Assembly: GCA_902493345.1 (NCBI GenBank)
Contig: CABUPM010000044.1
Location: 1 to 19,162, forward strand
DNA: 19,162 bases
Origin: an uncultured Eubacteriales bacterium
Lineage (GTDB): Bacteria > Bacillota > Clostridia > Lachnospirales > Bianqueaceae
Direction of reading: 5' to 3'
Position numbers and translations under genes: made by a program. Below the pieces are notes generated by a model. The model was not told where the DNA came from, did no database searches, and was given only the letters and a program-made list of their open reading frames with translations. Shown here piece by piece: positions 1 through 8,067 of the stretch (the stretch's first letter is position 1; every line of letters begins with the position of its first letter).

Positions 1-110
1 ATGAACTCCGCCACTCCCGGCAGAATCCGATTGCCATGATAGATCACACCGTCCATATCACAGATAAAACCCTTTTTCTCATTAAAATCGATCGCTGCCT
101 TTCCTTTCAT
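1..110 (-). CDS. HAD-IIA family (NagD-like) phosphatase, N-terminal fragment
   Basis: Only the first 36 codons are inside the window; the gene runs off the left edge. The visible N-terminus contains CDMDGVIYHG at about residues 17-26. This is HAD motif I (DxDG[V/T]), whose first Asp is the phosphorylated nucleophile. It is followed by LPGVAEF, as in NagD-type phosphatases, which remove phosphate from nucleotides or sugar phosphates in the cytoplasm. The start is supported by a strong AGGAGG site just upstream of ATG 108-110. It lies downstream of the GLUG-protein gene on the same strand but has its own likely promoter in the 78-base gap. The HAD family assignment is firm from the motif; the substrate cannot be told from the fragment. 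Confidence 0.85.
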   Translation of the reverse strand, partial: MKGKAAIDFNEKKGFICDMDGVIYHGNRILPGVAEF

Positions 111-140
111 ACACCCACCTCCTCTTGCTGTCTCCTCTCT

Positions 141-149
141 ATTGTACCA
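141..149 (-). promoter_or_regulatory. Candidate extended -10 promoter for the HAD gene
   Basis: On the minus strand TGGTACAAT (TGn plus TACAAT) lies about 30 bases before the HAD start codon, with no good -35 upstream. A small inverted repeat TCGATA/TATCGA (157-173, 5-base loop) sits just upstream and could be a regulator site. This is inferred from sequence match only. Confidence 0.4.
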
Positions 150-188
150 CCTTGTCTCGATAAATTCTATCGAATTCTTGTAAAATTT

Positions 189-3100
189 TTAACGGAAGCT
201 GTTCTCTACCGCTTTCGGCAGCTTCAAAACCGCATCCGTAAAGACAATGTCCGCTGAAAGACCTGCCGTTGCCTCCAATACGGCGACCTTTACCCGTCCC
301 TGACAATCCAGGTGAATCTCACTGAGATTGCCTTCCGTGAGATCCATCGTCAGAGTGCCTTCTGTAAAGTCCAGATCAAGTTTGGCGCTGTCCGGCGCCA
401 GAAGCGCCGCGATCTCCTTCATCGTATCGCTGTCCAGATGAATGGTATACTGTTCGGCGTCCGCTGATTCTGTTTTCTCCAGTTCTCCGCTCTGACAGAT
501 CCGATACGCGATGTCGATGACCTGCGCGTAATCCTTCCATTCTTCCTCCGCCTTGGAGACTGCCGTTCCATCCTGCCGAAGTATCTGGTCATCGCTCCAA
601 TAGATCGCGATTCCGTCCTTGCTGATGCTGTGAATCCGTTTTTCTCCGGACTGCTGCGTATAATACGTAAAGCTGGAAGACGCTACCACCGGCCCGCAGT
701 TGACAGACAGCGTGACTTCCGCTGCCGTATTTTCCTTTTGGCTGTACCGCTGCCATGCCGCAAGAAGCGTCAGCGTATCCTCTGTGATGACCGGCAGATC
801 GTCCCGCTGCGCCGCGGCCGATTCGGCAACCGCGTCCGGTACTGTAAAGCTGGCTGAATTGGAAAAGTTCTTCATGGAGATCTCTACAGAAAATGGGGTT
901 CCATCCTGCAAGGTTCCGGCCATGATCAGCCGAATCCCCTGAATCGTCCGTCCCTTCAGCTCCACCTGTGCGGTCAGGGATTGTGTCTGCGCCATGCGGC
1001 CGGACAATTCCGGAAGAACCGCCGTAACAAGCTTCTGCGCTGTTTCTCCTTCCGCTTCGACCTCCCATACATCCTCGTTATGCTCTACTTCTACATTTTG
1101 ATACAGAGGCGCCAGTCTCTGCAGCAGCTCCATATAATCCGGAAATCCCTGCAGAATCTGATACGCTTTGCCGTTTTCCAGAATCACGGCGCCGTTCGCG
1201 TAATAGAAGGGAATCCCTTCGATCTGTGCATATGTGATTTTCTGTCCGTCGATTGTTTTTCTCTGCAGCACGGATTCCGTATGGCTTGTACTTCCATCCA
1301 GCTCTGTATCGATCGCGATCTTCACCGATAGCTCTTCCTGCGTCTGCAGCCTGTGCAGCGCCTGATACGGCGCCAACTGCCTTCCCAGGATGAAGAACAG
1401 AATCGCTGCCGGCGCCAATACGGCCAATACCACCCCGGGGATCACCCATATCCAGCGCCGTTTTTTAGAGTCCGGCTTCGGATCCGCCGCCTCTTCCTGT
1501 TTGGGCTGCGTCCCTTTCTTCTGGCGAATCCGATTCTGAACCGCATGTACTGCCTTGCGTGCCAGCAGCACCAAAAGCACGGTCAAGCCCAGACCTATGA
1601 CCGCCAGAATGAGCCATGCCCACCAAACCGGCAGAACGGATACAACCGCGACATCCGCCTGTGTGCCAGGCACTTCAAAGACAAGATAGCTGCCGAAGGT
1701 CTCGCACTCGGCCTGCTCCCACTCCTCTCCCTGACGGATATAAATCCGGAGACTATTAAGCTTGCCATTGTCGTAAGTATAATGCACCTTATGAACCGCG
1801 GCTCCGTCCTCCGGAAGCACCAGGTGCCACTGTTCCTCTACATTCCTGTGAATCGGCGTCACCAGCAGCCGATACCAGTCCGTACTCCCCAGATAATTTC
1901 CTATTGCCTTGGAAAATCCGGCAGAAAGCGGTGCGAAATCCTCTGTCTGAAGGATCATGGCTTCCGCGCCCAGGACCGCGTCGCTGTCAAAGTCTCCTTC
2001 CACAAGAAATACCGGCTTTTCTTCTTTTGTCTCCTTCTCCGCCGAAATCGCGGTCGTATAAGGATAATAGGCCGCTGTAACCTGCGTATCAAAGTGCAGA
2101 TTCTTCAGTTCTGTCTTATCCCACACTGCGTAATAGCCTTCCTTCTGCGGAATCTCTGGATACACTTCCTGTCCAAAGGAAGCGCCATAATCAAAATCTT
2201 CTTCGTACAGAACCACGTCGTCGGTCACAAAGGACAGATGCAGCTTCTGCATCTTTTCCGGCAGCTGCTCAACAGATAACAGTTCCCGGTAGCGGATGGG
2301 TTCCGCCTGCCCTCCATAGCTTTGCCCGTCAATTCCGGCCAACGTATCCGAAACGAAATAGTTTTCCAGGAAGTTACCGGCTCGCGCGCCGGAAACCGCT
2401 CCGGCATACTGCGGATCTTCCAGAATCTCTACCATACTGTAGCAACCGGTTACCGTGCTGGCAGCCCCGGTCATGGTCTCTGTAATTCCGGAACCGACAA
2501 TACCTCCGACATATTTTTTCCCGCTAAGGGTTCCCTTGGCAAAGCTCCCCCGAATCGTACCTCCGGCGAGTCCGGCAATACCGCCGACATAGCTTCCGCT
2601 CTCGCTGGTCACATCCGCCAAACCGCTGCTTTCGGTGATCAGTCCCAGATCCATCCGGCCGCATATACCACCCAGATAGCTTCGTTTGGCCTCAACCTCG
2701 CCAGTATTGGTACACCCCAGGATCACTGCCTTTAACTCGTACTCCTTCCTGTACTCCGAAGAAATAGCTGAGGATGCGTCATCCTCCGGATCCAGGGTAT
2801 ATTCAATGGCCATACAACCGGCAATACCGCCGACATTCAGGTCTCCGTTCACCGGCGCCGTATTCTGGCTCTCCGCGATCTTGCCCAGCGTGATCTGCTC
2901 CACATCCACGATAGAGGTATCTGAGATGATCTCTCCGTTTTGTACGGTAAATACCGCGTCAAACAGCGTATTGGACAGCTCATTGAACTTGGCGTTGATC
3001 TCGCGGACATCCTCGGCCAGCTGGCCGGTCATCCCGGATACGGCTCCGTTCAGCTGGCTGAGCTGGCTTCCGATTCCGTTAATTGCGGAAGTCAGGCCCC

Positions 3101-4433
3101 CCAGATCCGGAGTCGCGATCACCTGCGCAGAGCCATCGATCGTTCCGCTGGCACTGCCGCTACCATCAATCTCGGCACTGCCTTCATCGCCTTCTCCATG
3201 AGAGATTCCGACAGAAACCGATCCCTCGGAAACATCCACATCGATATTGGTGTTTCCGCCCGGCGTAACCGTGATATCCGTCTCATGCTCACCCTGTCCC
3301 TCTCCGGTCAGAGAGCCTCCTGCATCGATTACAACCTTCATATTTTCTGCCTCAGATGCGGCGTTCTGGGCATATCCTACCATGCTGTTCAGCCGGGAAG
3401 AAACTCCGGCCGTGCCCCCTTCCGCATCGTCCGCAGCCTTATCGATCAGCTCATTCAGTTCCGCCAGCTGCCGCTGCAGTGTCTCCAGCATATTTTCCGA
3501 GAAGGTCATCTCAATATACGGCTCCATCTGTCCGGCGATTCCGCCGACATCCTTTCTGCCATAGACCGCTCCTCTGTTCTCGCAGCCGAATACAAAACCG
3601 CAGCTTCGTCCGGCGATTCCGCCGACATTATAGCCGACATGCGGATATCCGACGGCCACTGTATTCACACTGCTTCGGATGATACCGGAGGAGTACCCGG
3701 CGATTCCGCCGCTGTCCATCGCGGAAGACAGCGGATCCGCCATACTCAGTTTGGTCCTGTCAAAGGAAATATCAAATGAAATGTCTTCCGCGGAAAGTGC
3801 CGTATCCTTAACCGTGGTATTGACATAGGCAGCGTTGTTGCATCCGGAGATCAATCCAGCGTTTTGTCCGGCAATTCCGCCCGTCATACTGTCTCCATAG
3901 ACCGCGCCGGCGCTCCGACTATTCCAGATGGAACCCTGAAGCGTATTTCTGCCGACAATTCCGCCGACATTTTCTTTTCCGCTGACGGTGCCGGAAAAGC
4001 TGCAGTCAAAGATCGTTCCGGAATTGACCGCGGCGATTCCGCCCGCGGCTTCGCTGCCCGTGGCAATGACCGTGCCGGAAACATTCAGCCGATAGACTGC
4101 CCCTCCCTTTTCAATCGTATAGAATAATCCCGCATGGGACATCGTGCTATTCAGATTCAGACCGCTGATCGTGTATCCATTTCCGTGAAATACGCCGCTG
4201 AAGCTGGGAATCGGCGTGAAATCGGATCCTTCCAACGATATATTGGCTTCCAGCTCTACTGTCTTATTCTGTGACCATGTATCCAGCACACAGCTTTTAG
4301 AAAAGGCAATCAGATCCACTGCCGACCGGATATGCACCACATCCTTCGCGAAAACCGCCGGTGTCCCGCAGATCAGGAGTATCAACGTCATCCACACCGC
4401 GATGACACGCTGAATGTTCTTTTTACTTTTCAT
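189..4433 (-). CDS. Secreted GLUG-repeat protein with C-terminal membrane segments and extra domain
   Basis: The product has 1414 residues. A signal peptide (about 1-29: Lys-rich start, hydrophobic core, then VFA) leads into a long repeat region. That region carries many copies of a VGGIxG / AGGIAG pattern followed by G.I..C at about residues 90-310 and 530-690, which matches the GLUG motif of bacterial surface beta-solenoid proteins. A Ser/Gly/Asp-rich low-complexity segment lies between the two blocks. Two hydrophobic helices follow (about 935-960 and 990-1018) with a basic loop between them. A polar, beta-rich region of about 400 residues ends the protein (1019-1414). The start ATG overlaps the end of the MMPL gene by 11 bases and has GAGGAGG in front, so the two are translationally linked. 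The protein probably sits outside the membrane and works with the MMPL pump. The role is inferred from context; the domain layout is seen. Confidence 0.85.
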   Translation of the reverse strand: MKSKKNIQRVIAVWMTLILLICGTPAVFAKDVVHIRSAVDLIAFSKSCVLDTWSQNKTVELEANISLEGSDFTPIPSFSGVFHGNGYTISGLNLNSTMSHAGLFYTIEKGGAVYRLNVSGTVIATGSEAAGGIAAVNSGTIFDCSFSGTVSGKENVGGIVGRNTLQGSIWNSRSAGAVYGDSMTGGIAGQNAGLISGCNNAAYVNTTVKDTALSAEDISFDISFDRTKLSMADPLSSAMDSGGIAGYSSGIIRSSVNTVAVGYPHVGYNVGGIAGRSCGFVFGCENRGAVYGRKDVGGIAGQMEPYIEMTFSENMLETLQRQLAELNELIDKAADDAEGGTAGVSSRLNSMVGYAQNAASEAENMKVVIDAGGSLTGEGQGEHETDITVTPGGNTNIDVDVSEGSVSVGISHGEGDEGSAEIDGSGSASGTIDGSAQVIATPDLGGLTSAINGIGSQLSQLNGAVSGMTGQLAEDVREINAKFNELSNTLFDAVFTVQNGEIISDTSIVDVEQITLGKIAESQNTAPVNGDLNVGGIAGCMAIEYTLDPEDDASSAISSEYRKEYELKAVILGCTNTGEVEAKRSYLGGICGRMDLGLITESSGLADVTSESGSYVGGIAGLAGGTIRGSFAKGTLSGKKYVGGIVGSGITETMTGAASTVTGCYSMVEILEDPQYAGAVSGARAGNFLENYFVSDTLAGIDGQSYGGQAEPIRYRELLSVEQLPEKMQKLHLSFVTDDVVLYEEDFDYGASFGQEVYPEIPQKEGYYAVWDKTELKNLHFDTQVTAAYYPYTTAISAEKETKEEKPVFLVEGDFDSDAVLGAEAMILQTEDFAPLSAGFSKAIGNYLGSTDWYRLLVTPIHRNVEEQWHLVLPEDGAAVHKVHYTYDNGKLNSLRIYIRQGEEWEQAECETFGSYLVFEVPGTQADVAVVSVLPVWWAWLILAVIGLGLTVLLVLLARKAVHAVQNRIRQKKGTQPKQEEAADPKPDSKKRRWIWVIPGVVLAVLAPAAILFFILGRQLAPYQALHRLQTQEELSVKIAIDTELDGSTSHTESVLQRKTIDGQKITYAQIEGIPFYYANGAVILENGKAYQILQGFPDYMELLQRLAPLYQNVEVEHNEDVWEVEAEGETAQKLVTAVLPELSGRMAQTQSLTAQVELKGRTIQGIRLIMAGTLQDGTPFSVEISMKNFSNSASFTVPDAVAESAAAQRDDLPVITEDTLTLLAAWQRYSQKENTAAEVTLSVNCGPVVASSSFTYYTQQSGEKRIHSISKDGIAIYWSDDQILRQDGTAVSKAEEEWKDYAQVIDIAYRICQSGELEKTESADAEQYTIHLDSDTMKEIAALLAPDSAKLDLDFTEGTLTMDLTEGNLSEIHLDCQGRVKVAVLEATAGLSADIVFTDAVLKLPKAVENSFR

Positions 4434-6900
4434 CGTGTTTTTCCTCCTCGCCCGGCTGCTTCTCCTCTGTACCGCCGGTCACACTGCCGCTGACCAACCG
4501 TAGATCTACATCGCCGTCCACATTGGCACGCATAATTCCGCTGACGCTGCCATGGATCTCTCCGGCAACAACTCCGTCTACAAATACGCGTCCGCTCCTC
4601 TGCTCCTTCTTGACCGCACTGGATACCGAAAAGCTCGTCTTGTCCGCGAGATTTCCGCCGATCAGCAAGATCTGCGGCAGCACAAAGAGTACCAGGAACA
4701 TGGACAGGATGGTTCCGCGTCCCAGGCTCTGCCCGATTCCCGCGATCGTCGCCTCCGATGTCATCTGTCCGATCAGAATACCGGCAACCGAAAGGATCGC
4801 TCCGGACGTGATTACTGTCGGGAACGCAAAGTTCAGTGTCTCAATCATCGCGGTCTTGTGATCCATCTTATTCTTCAGCTCCTGATAACGGCTGGCAATT
4901 ACGATGGCGTAATCGATATTGGCGCCCATCTGAATGGAGCTGACCACCAGATAACTCATAAAGAAGAGGTTGGAACTGGTGAGGTATGGTATGGAAAAGT
5001 TAATCCAGATACTGCCCTGAATCACCAGGATCAACAATATCGGCATACCGGCCGATTTGAAGGTAAAGAGCAGCACGACCAGTACGATGAGGATGGACAC
5101 GATGCTGACCACCATATTGTCCCGTGAAAAAGATTTCTGGAAATCGTACTCATTGGTCGAATTACCCGCTACATAAACCGTACCGTCCGGATAATATTCC
5201 TGCGCCACTTCTTGGATCGTGTCCGTAAACGCATAGGTCTCGTCCCCACTCACCGGCAGCGTCAGATACAGAAGCATACGGTCATATTCTGTACCGCTCA
5301 GCTGTGCCTTGGCCGCGTTCATCTGTTTCTGCGCGTCCGCGAGCATATCTGTCTGTTCCTGATCCAACGTCACAATGCCGCTGTCTACCTGATCGCATAC
5401 AAAGAGGAACATGTCGATCAAAGGCACCTTATAATCCGTGATATTCCCGGCCAGACGCCCATAATCCTCCTGCTCGACCGCATAGGCCGCATATACAACC
5501 TGCGCAACCTCATAATCCAGGCCTGCCAGTTCCGCGAACTGCCGCGGCGTCAACGCGTCCGCCAACATATACCCATCCATGGCTTCTATATTGACAAGGC
5601 CCATGGTATAATCGATCTCGTCGTAGTTCTCCAGCTCCTGCAGCAGCTTGGCCTCTTTCTCATAATCCCCGGCCGGAACCACCAACGCCACCATATTGTC
5701 CGACGCGAAATTATCGGAAATCATATTCTCAGCAATCTGCGTTTCATTGAGTTTCGGCGTAGTCAATGTACTATATCCGTAGACATACGGGCAGCGGTTG
5801 GAAAAAACATATCCCAAACAGATCAGTACCAGGAACACCACGGGAATGATATGCCGGGTCGCATAGTCGAATTTTCCGACAAAGGGTATCTTCGGTACAA
5901 AATTCCGATGACGTGTCTTTTCAATCAATGGGCCAAAAAGCACCAGCAGCCCCGGCATGAATATAAATACGGACAGCAGCGCATAAAAGATCGCCTTGAT
6001 AAGGCAGATTCCCATATCCGGTCCGATCTTGAACTGCATGAACAGCATCGCTGCCAGACCGCCGATGGTCGTGAGCGAGCTGGCGCAGATCTCCGGTATC
6101 GCCTTGCTCAGCGCCGTGATCGCGGCGTCTCGCACATTCATCGTCTCCCTCTCCTCTTTAAAACGGTTGCAGAGGATTACGGCATAGTCCAGCGACAGCG
6201 CCAACTGCAGGATACTGGTTACCGAATTGGAGACAAAAGAGATCGTGCCGAAGACAAAATTACTGCCTTGGTTCAGGATCATCGCCATAACAAATGTCAG
6301 CAGTAGTACCGGTACCTCGCCGAAGGTCTGGCTGGTCAGCGTCAGGACGACAACCACGATCACCGCCACATAAATCATGATGACGCTGATCTCTTTGTCA
6401 ATCGTTTCCTGCAGGGTATTCCCCAGCTCTGTAGAAACATACAGATCATAGCCCGCGAGCGTTTCCTTAACGCGCTCAAGTGACTCCAGGCACGCGTCAT
6501 CATCTTCGTCCGCGTCAAAGGTCACAGAGAACATAGCCGAAACATTATGATAATGGTCCGTGCTCTCATCAAAATCTACGCTCTGTACGCCCTTGACCTC
6601 CGCCAGCTCATCCGCCAGCTTCTGTGCGTCCTCATAGGTGATATTGGCAACCATCACCTGAGCGGTTCCATAGGTTGTAAACTGCTCCTCCATCACCTTG
6701 AGCGCCAGCTTGGTTTCCGCGGTATCCGGCAGGAAGCTCGTAAGATCATTCTCTACCTTTACCCAATTTCGTGAAAAGATCGAGAAGATGAGTCCTATGA
6801 TTATAATCAGAAAAAACAGATTGCGCTTATCGACAATCAAAGTCGCAAGCTTAACCATAAATGGCTGTTTCGTTGTGGATTGCGGATTCATAGAGTTCAT
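4423..6900 (-). CDS. MMPL/RND-family membrane transporter
   Basis: The product has 825 residues, typical for a Gram-positive MMPL protein. One N-terminal membrane helix (about 29-47) is followed by an extracytoplasmic domain. A five-helix bundle comes next, carrying the family motif LSLDYAVILCNRF (about 232-245). A second extracytoplasmic domain and a second bundle follow, the latter with GANIDYAIVIASRY (about 657-670). The paired acidic 'DYA' sites fit the proton-relay positions of RND/MMPL pumps, which export lipids, peptides or drugs using proton motive force. An unusual tail of about 70 residues after the last helix has alternating V-D-G / G-x-V repeats and ends in a charged run. The start overlaps the upstream small gene by 4 bases (ATGA) and the stop overlaps the GLUG gene by 11 bases. 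The substrate is unknown. Confidence 0.93.
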   Translation of the reverse strand: MNSMNPQSTTKQPFMVKLATLIVDKRNLFFLIIIIGLIFSIFSRNWVKVENDLTSFLPDTAETKLALKVMEEQFTTYGTAQVMVANITYEDAQKLADELAEVKGVQSVDFDESTDHYHNVSAMFSVTFDADEDDDACLESLERVKETLAGYDLYVSTELGNTLQETIDKEISVIMIYVAVIVVVVLTLTSQTFGEVPVLLLTFVMAMILNQGSNFVFGTISFVSNSVTSILQLALSLDYAVILCNRFKEERETMNVRDAAITALSKAIPEICASSLTTIGGLAAMLFMQFKIGPDMGICLIKAIFYALLSVFIFMPGLLVLFGPLIEKTRHRNFVPKIPFVGKFDYATRHIIPVVFLVLICLGYVFSNRCPYVYGYSTLTTPKLNETQIAENMISDNFASDNMVALVVPAGDYEKEAKLLQELENYDEIDYTMGLVNIEAMDGYMLADALTPRQFAELAGLDYEVAQVVYAAYAVEQEDYGRLAGNITDYKVPLIDMFLFVCDQVDSGIVTLDQEQTDMLADAQKQMNAAKAQLSGTEYDRMLLYLTLPVSGDETYAFTDTIQEVAQEYYPDGTVYVAGNSTNEYDFQKSFSRDNMVVSIVSILIVLVVLLFTFKSAGMPILLILVIQGSIWINFSIPYLTSSNLFFMSYLVVSSIQMGANIDYAIVIASRYQELKNKMDHKTAMIETLNFAFPTVITSGAILSVAGILIGQMTSEATIAGIGQSLGRGTILSMFLVLFVLPQILLIGGNLADKTSFSVSSAVKKEQRSGRVFVDGVVAGEIHGSVSGIMRANVDGDVDLRLVSGSVTGGTEEKQPGEEEKHDEK

Positions 6901-7217
6901 TTTCCCTTTTCTGCCGTATGGATTCGACTGCTCTCCATTCTATTGCCCCATAGCTTCATGGTTGCCCGTTCTGTGGTCAGTGTACCATAGACCGACTTTT
7001 CCTCTGCATGCATCGTTGTAACACAGTCCAGATTGCTTATCAGCGTGTGCAGCTGATGCTTCAGACAATACTCTTCTCCTGTACATGTCCCCTCTACCGA
7101 GTTCTCGAATCCGAGAAGGGAGAATATCCCATGGACCATGCCGTCGCTGTCTTCGAGCGTCAGATTTCCTTGCCGCTCGCCCAACGGACTCTCTAAAAAG
7201 ATTTGGAATCGTGTCAT
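6897..7217 (-). CDS. Small beta-rich protein leading the MMPL operon
   Basis: About 106 residues from the start I prefer (ATG 7215-7217). GGAG lies 7 bases before this ATG, whereas the upstream in-frame Met codons are too close to it or have no ribosome site. A longer frame extends to 7274 but has no supporting signal. The protein has no signal peptide or membrane helix. It shows alternating beta-type segments with G-x-F/L-x-G turns and a conserved-looking C-terminal LTTERATMKLWG. The pattern resembles small clostridial beta-barrel proteins of unknown function, but I do not recognise a named family. Its stop overlaps the MMPL start (ATGA), so it is the first gene of that operon. It may be a cytoplasmic ligand-binding or accessory protein; this is a guess. 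Confidence 0.75.
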   Translation of the reverse strand: MTRFQIFLESPLGERQGNLTLEDSDGMVHGIFSLLGFENSVEGTCTGEEYCLKHQLHTLISNLDCVTTMHAEEKSVYGTLTTERATMKLWGNRMESSRIHTAEKGK

Positions 7218-7293
7218 TTCCATACTCCTTTCCATTTTCCCATTAAGAATACCCCAAAGACATCGAATATGCAATATTCAGATTCTACCCATC

Positions 7294-7309
7294 TGTCATA
7301 TTTACGACA
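7294..7309. promoter_or_regulatory. Candidate TetR operator between divergent units
   Basis: TGTCATATTTACGACA is an imperfect palindrome in which 12 of 16 positions are self-complementary (TGTCxTAxxTAxGACA). It lies in the 199-base gap between the MMPL operon start and the divergent TetR start, where an operator controlling both would be expected. No minus-strand promoter is clear; TTGCAT-17-TATTCT ending about 27 bases before the small gene is the best weak match. The site is seen; its binding by the adjacent TetR is inferred. Confidence 0.5.
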
Positions 7310-7347
7310 TTTTTTTCATTTGCGTCTATGTAATTACTTTCAAAATA

Positions 7348-7356
7348 TGATATAAT
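7348..7356 (+). promoter_or_regulatory. Extended -10 promoter for the TetR gene at 7417
   Basis: TGATATAAT is a perfect TATAAT with a TGn extension and lies 60 bases before the TetR start codon. No TTGACA-like -35 is present at normal spacing, as is usual for extended -10 promoters. The gene itself has GGAGAGG seven bases before ATG 7417. Confidence 0.6.
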
Positions 7357-7416
7357 AAAGCCAGCTTCCGACCTACCGGAGGCACCATCATTTTTATTTT
7401 CCGGAGAGGCCATTTT

Positions 7417-8013
7417 ATGGAACGAAAAAATTATGCGACATCGGAACAGACTAAGCATGCTCTCGCAGAAGCGCTCAAGGTGCTCATGACGCAGAAACCC
7501 TTCGATAAAATATCAATTCATGATATTACAGACCGCTGCGGAATGTACCGTCAGAATTTTTATTATCATTTTGAAGATATATATGATCTGCTGCGATGGC
7601 TTATTCAGGAAGAAGCCATCTCTCTCCTGCGTCAGCATGAAGGAACGATGCTCTGGCAGGAGGGGCTCCTGCAGCTATTCCTGTATCTGGACGCCAACCG
7701 GGCGTTTTGCTGCTGTGCGCTACAATCCGTGGGCCGCGACCATATCAGGCGTTTTGTCGAATCCGATATCTACGAGATTATCCATCGTACTATTGAACAG
7801 GTCGGGCAGGAGCTCGGTGCGCTGCGTTCTGATACCGAAGAGGCCGATCTGGACCTGATGTCCCACTTCTATGTGGTCGCGTTTGCAGGAATTGTAGAGA
7901 ACTGGCTTCTTGGCAAAATCGACCGGACGCCGCGGGAACTGATCGATTTTGTGGATCAGATCCTGCAGGATCATATGCGCGGCGCACGGGAACGGATCAC
8001 CGCCCAATCATAA
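7417..8013 (+). CDS. TetR/AcrR-family transcriptional regulator
   Basis: The product has 198 residues. The N-terminal three-helix DNA-binding domain spans about 8-53, with the helix-turn-helix ISIHDITDRCGMYRQNFYYHF (about 32-52) in the usual TetR form and ending in Y-x-H-F. The C-terminal part matches the short all-helical ligand-binding domain of the DhaS-like subgroup (TetR_C_8 type) in length and in its 'Y/F...F..G' pattern near the end. Such proteins normally repress a neighbouring operon until a small molecule binds. It is divergent from the small protein-MMPL-GLUG operon, with a candidate operator between them, so that operon is the likely target. A strong two-way terminator follows directly. 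Family assignment is firm; target and ligand are inferred. Confidence 0.9.
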   Translation: MERKNYATSEQTKHALAEALKVLMTQKPFDKISIHDITDRCGMYRQNFYYHFEDIYDLLRWLIQEEAISLLRQHEGTMLWQEGLLQLFLYLDANRAFCCCALQSVGRDHIRRFVESDIYEIIHRTIEQVGQELGALRSDTEEADLDLMSHFYVVAFAGIVENWLLGKIDRTPRELIDFVDQILQDHMRGARERITAQS

Positions 8014-8057
8014 AAAAGGATATTATGCAGCTTTCACGTTGCATAATATCCTTTTTT
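8012..8057. terminator. Bidirectional intrinsic terminator
   Basis: An 18-base perfect inverted repeat (AAAAAAGGATATTATGCA and its complement) flanks a 10-base loop. The A and T runs at the two ends give a U-tract in either direction. It overlaps the TetR stop codon and separates that plus-strand gene from the convergent ABC operon ending at 8068. Confidence 0.92.
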
Positions 8058-8067
8058 CTTTGAAGCC

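Noticed and set aside
1353..2279. 308-residue plus-strand open frame
   Set aside because: Antisense to the GLUG protein, Arg/His-rich, no ribosome site and no recognisable motif; the minus-strand product is clearly real.
5212..6306. 364-residue plus-strand open frame
   Set aside because: Antisense to the MMPL gene, with composition typical of a reverse-frame shadow and no start signal.
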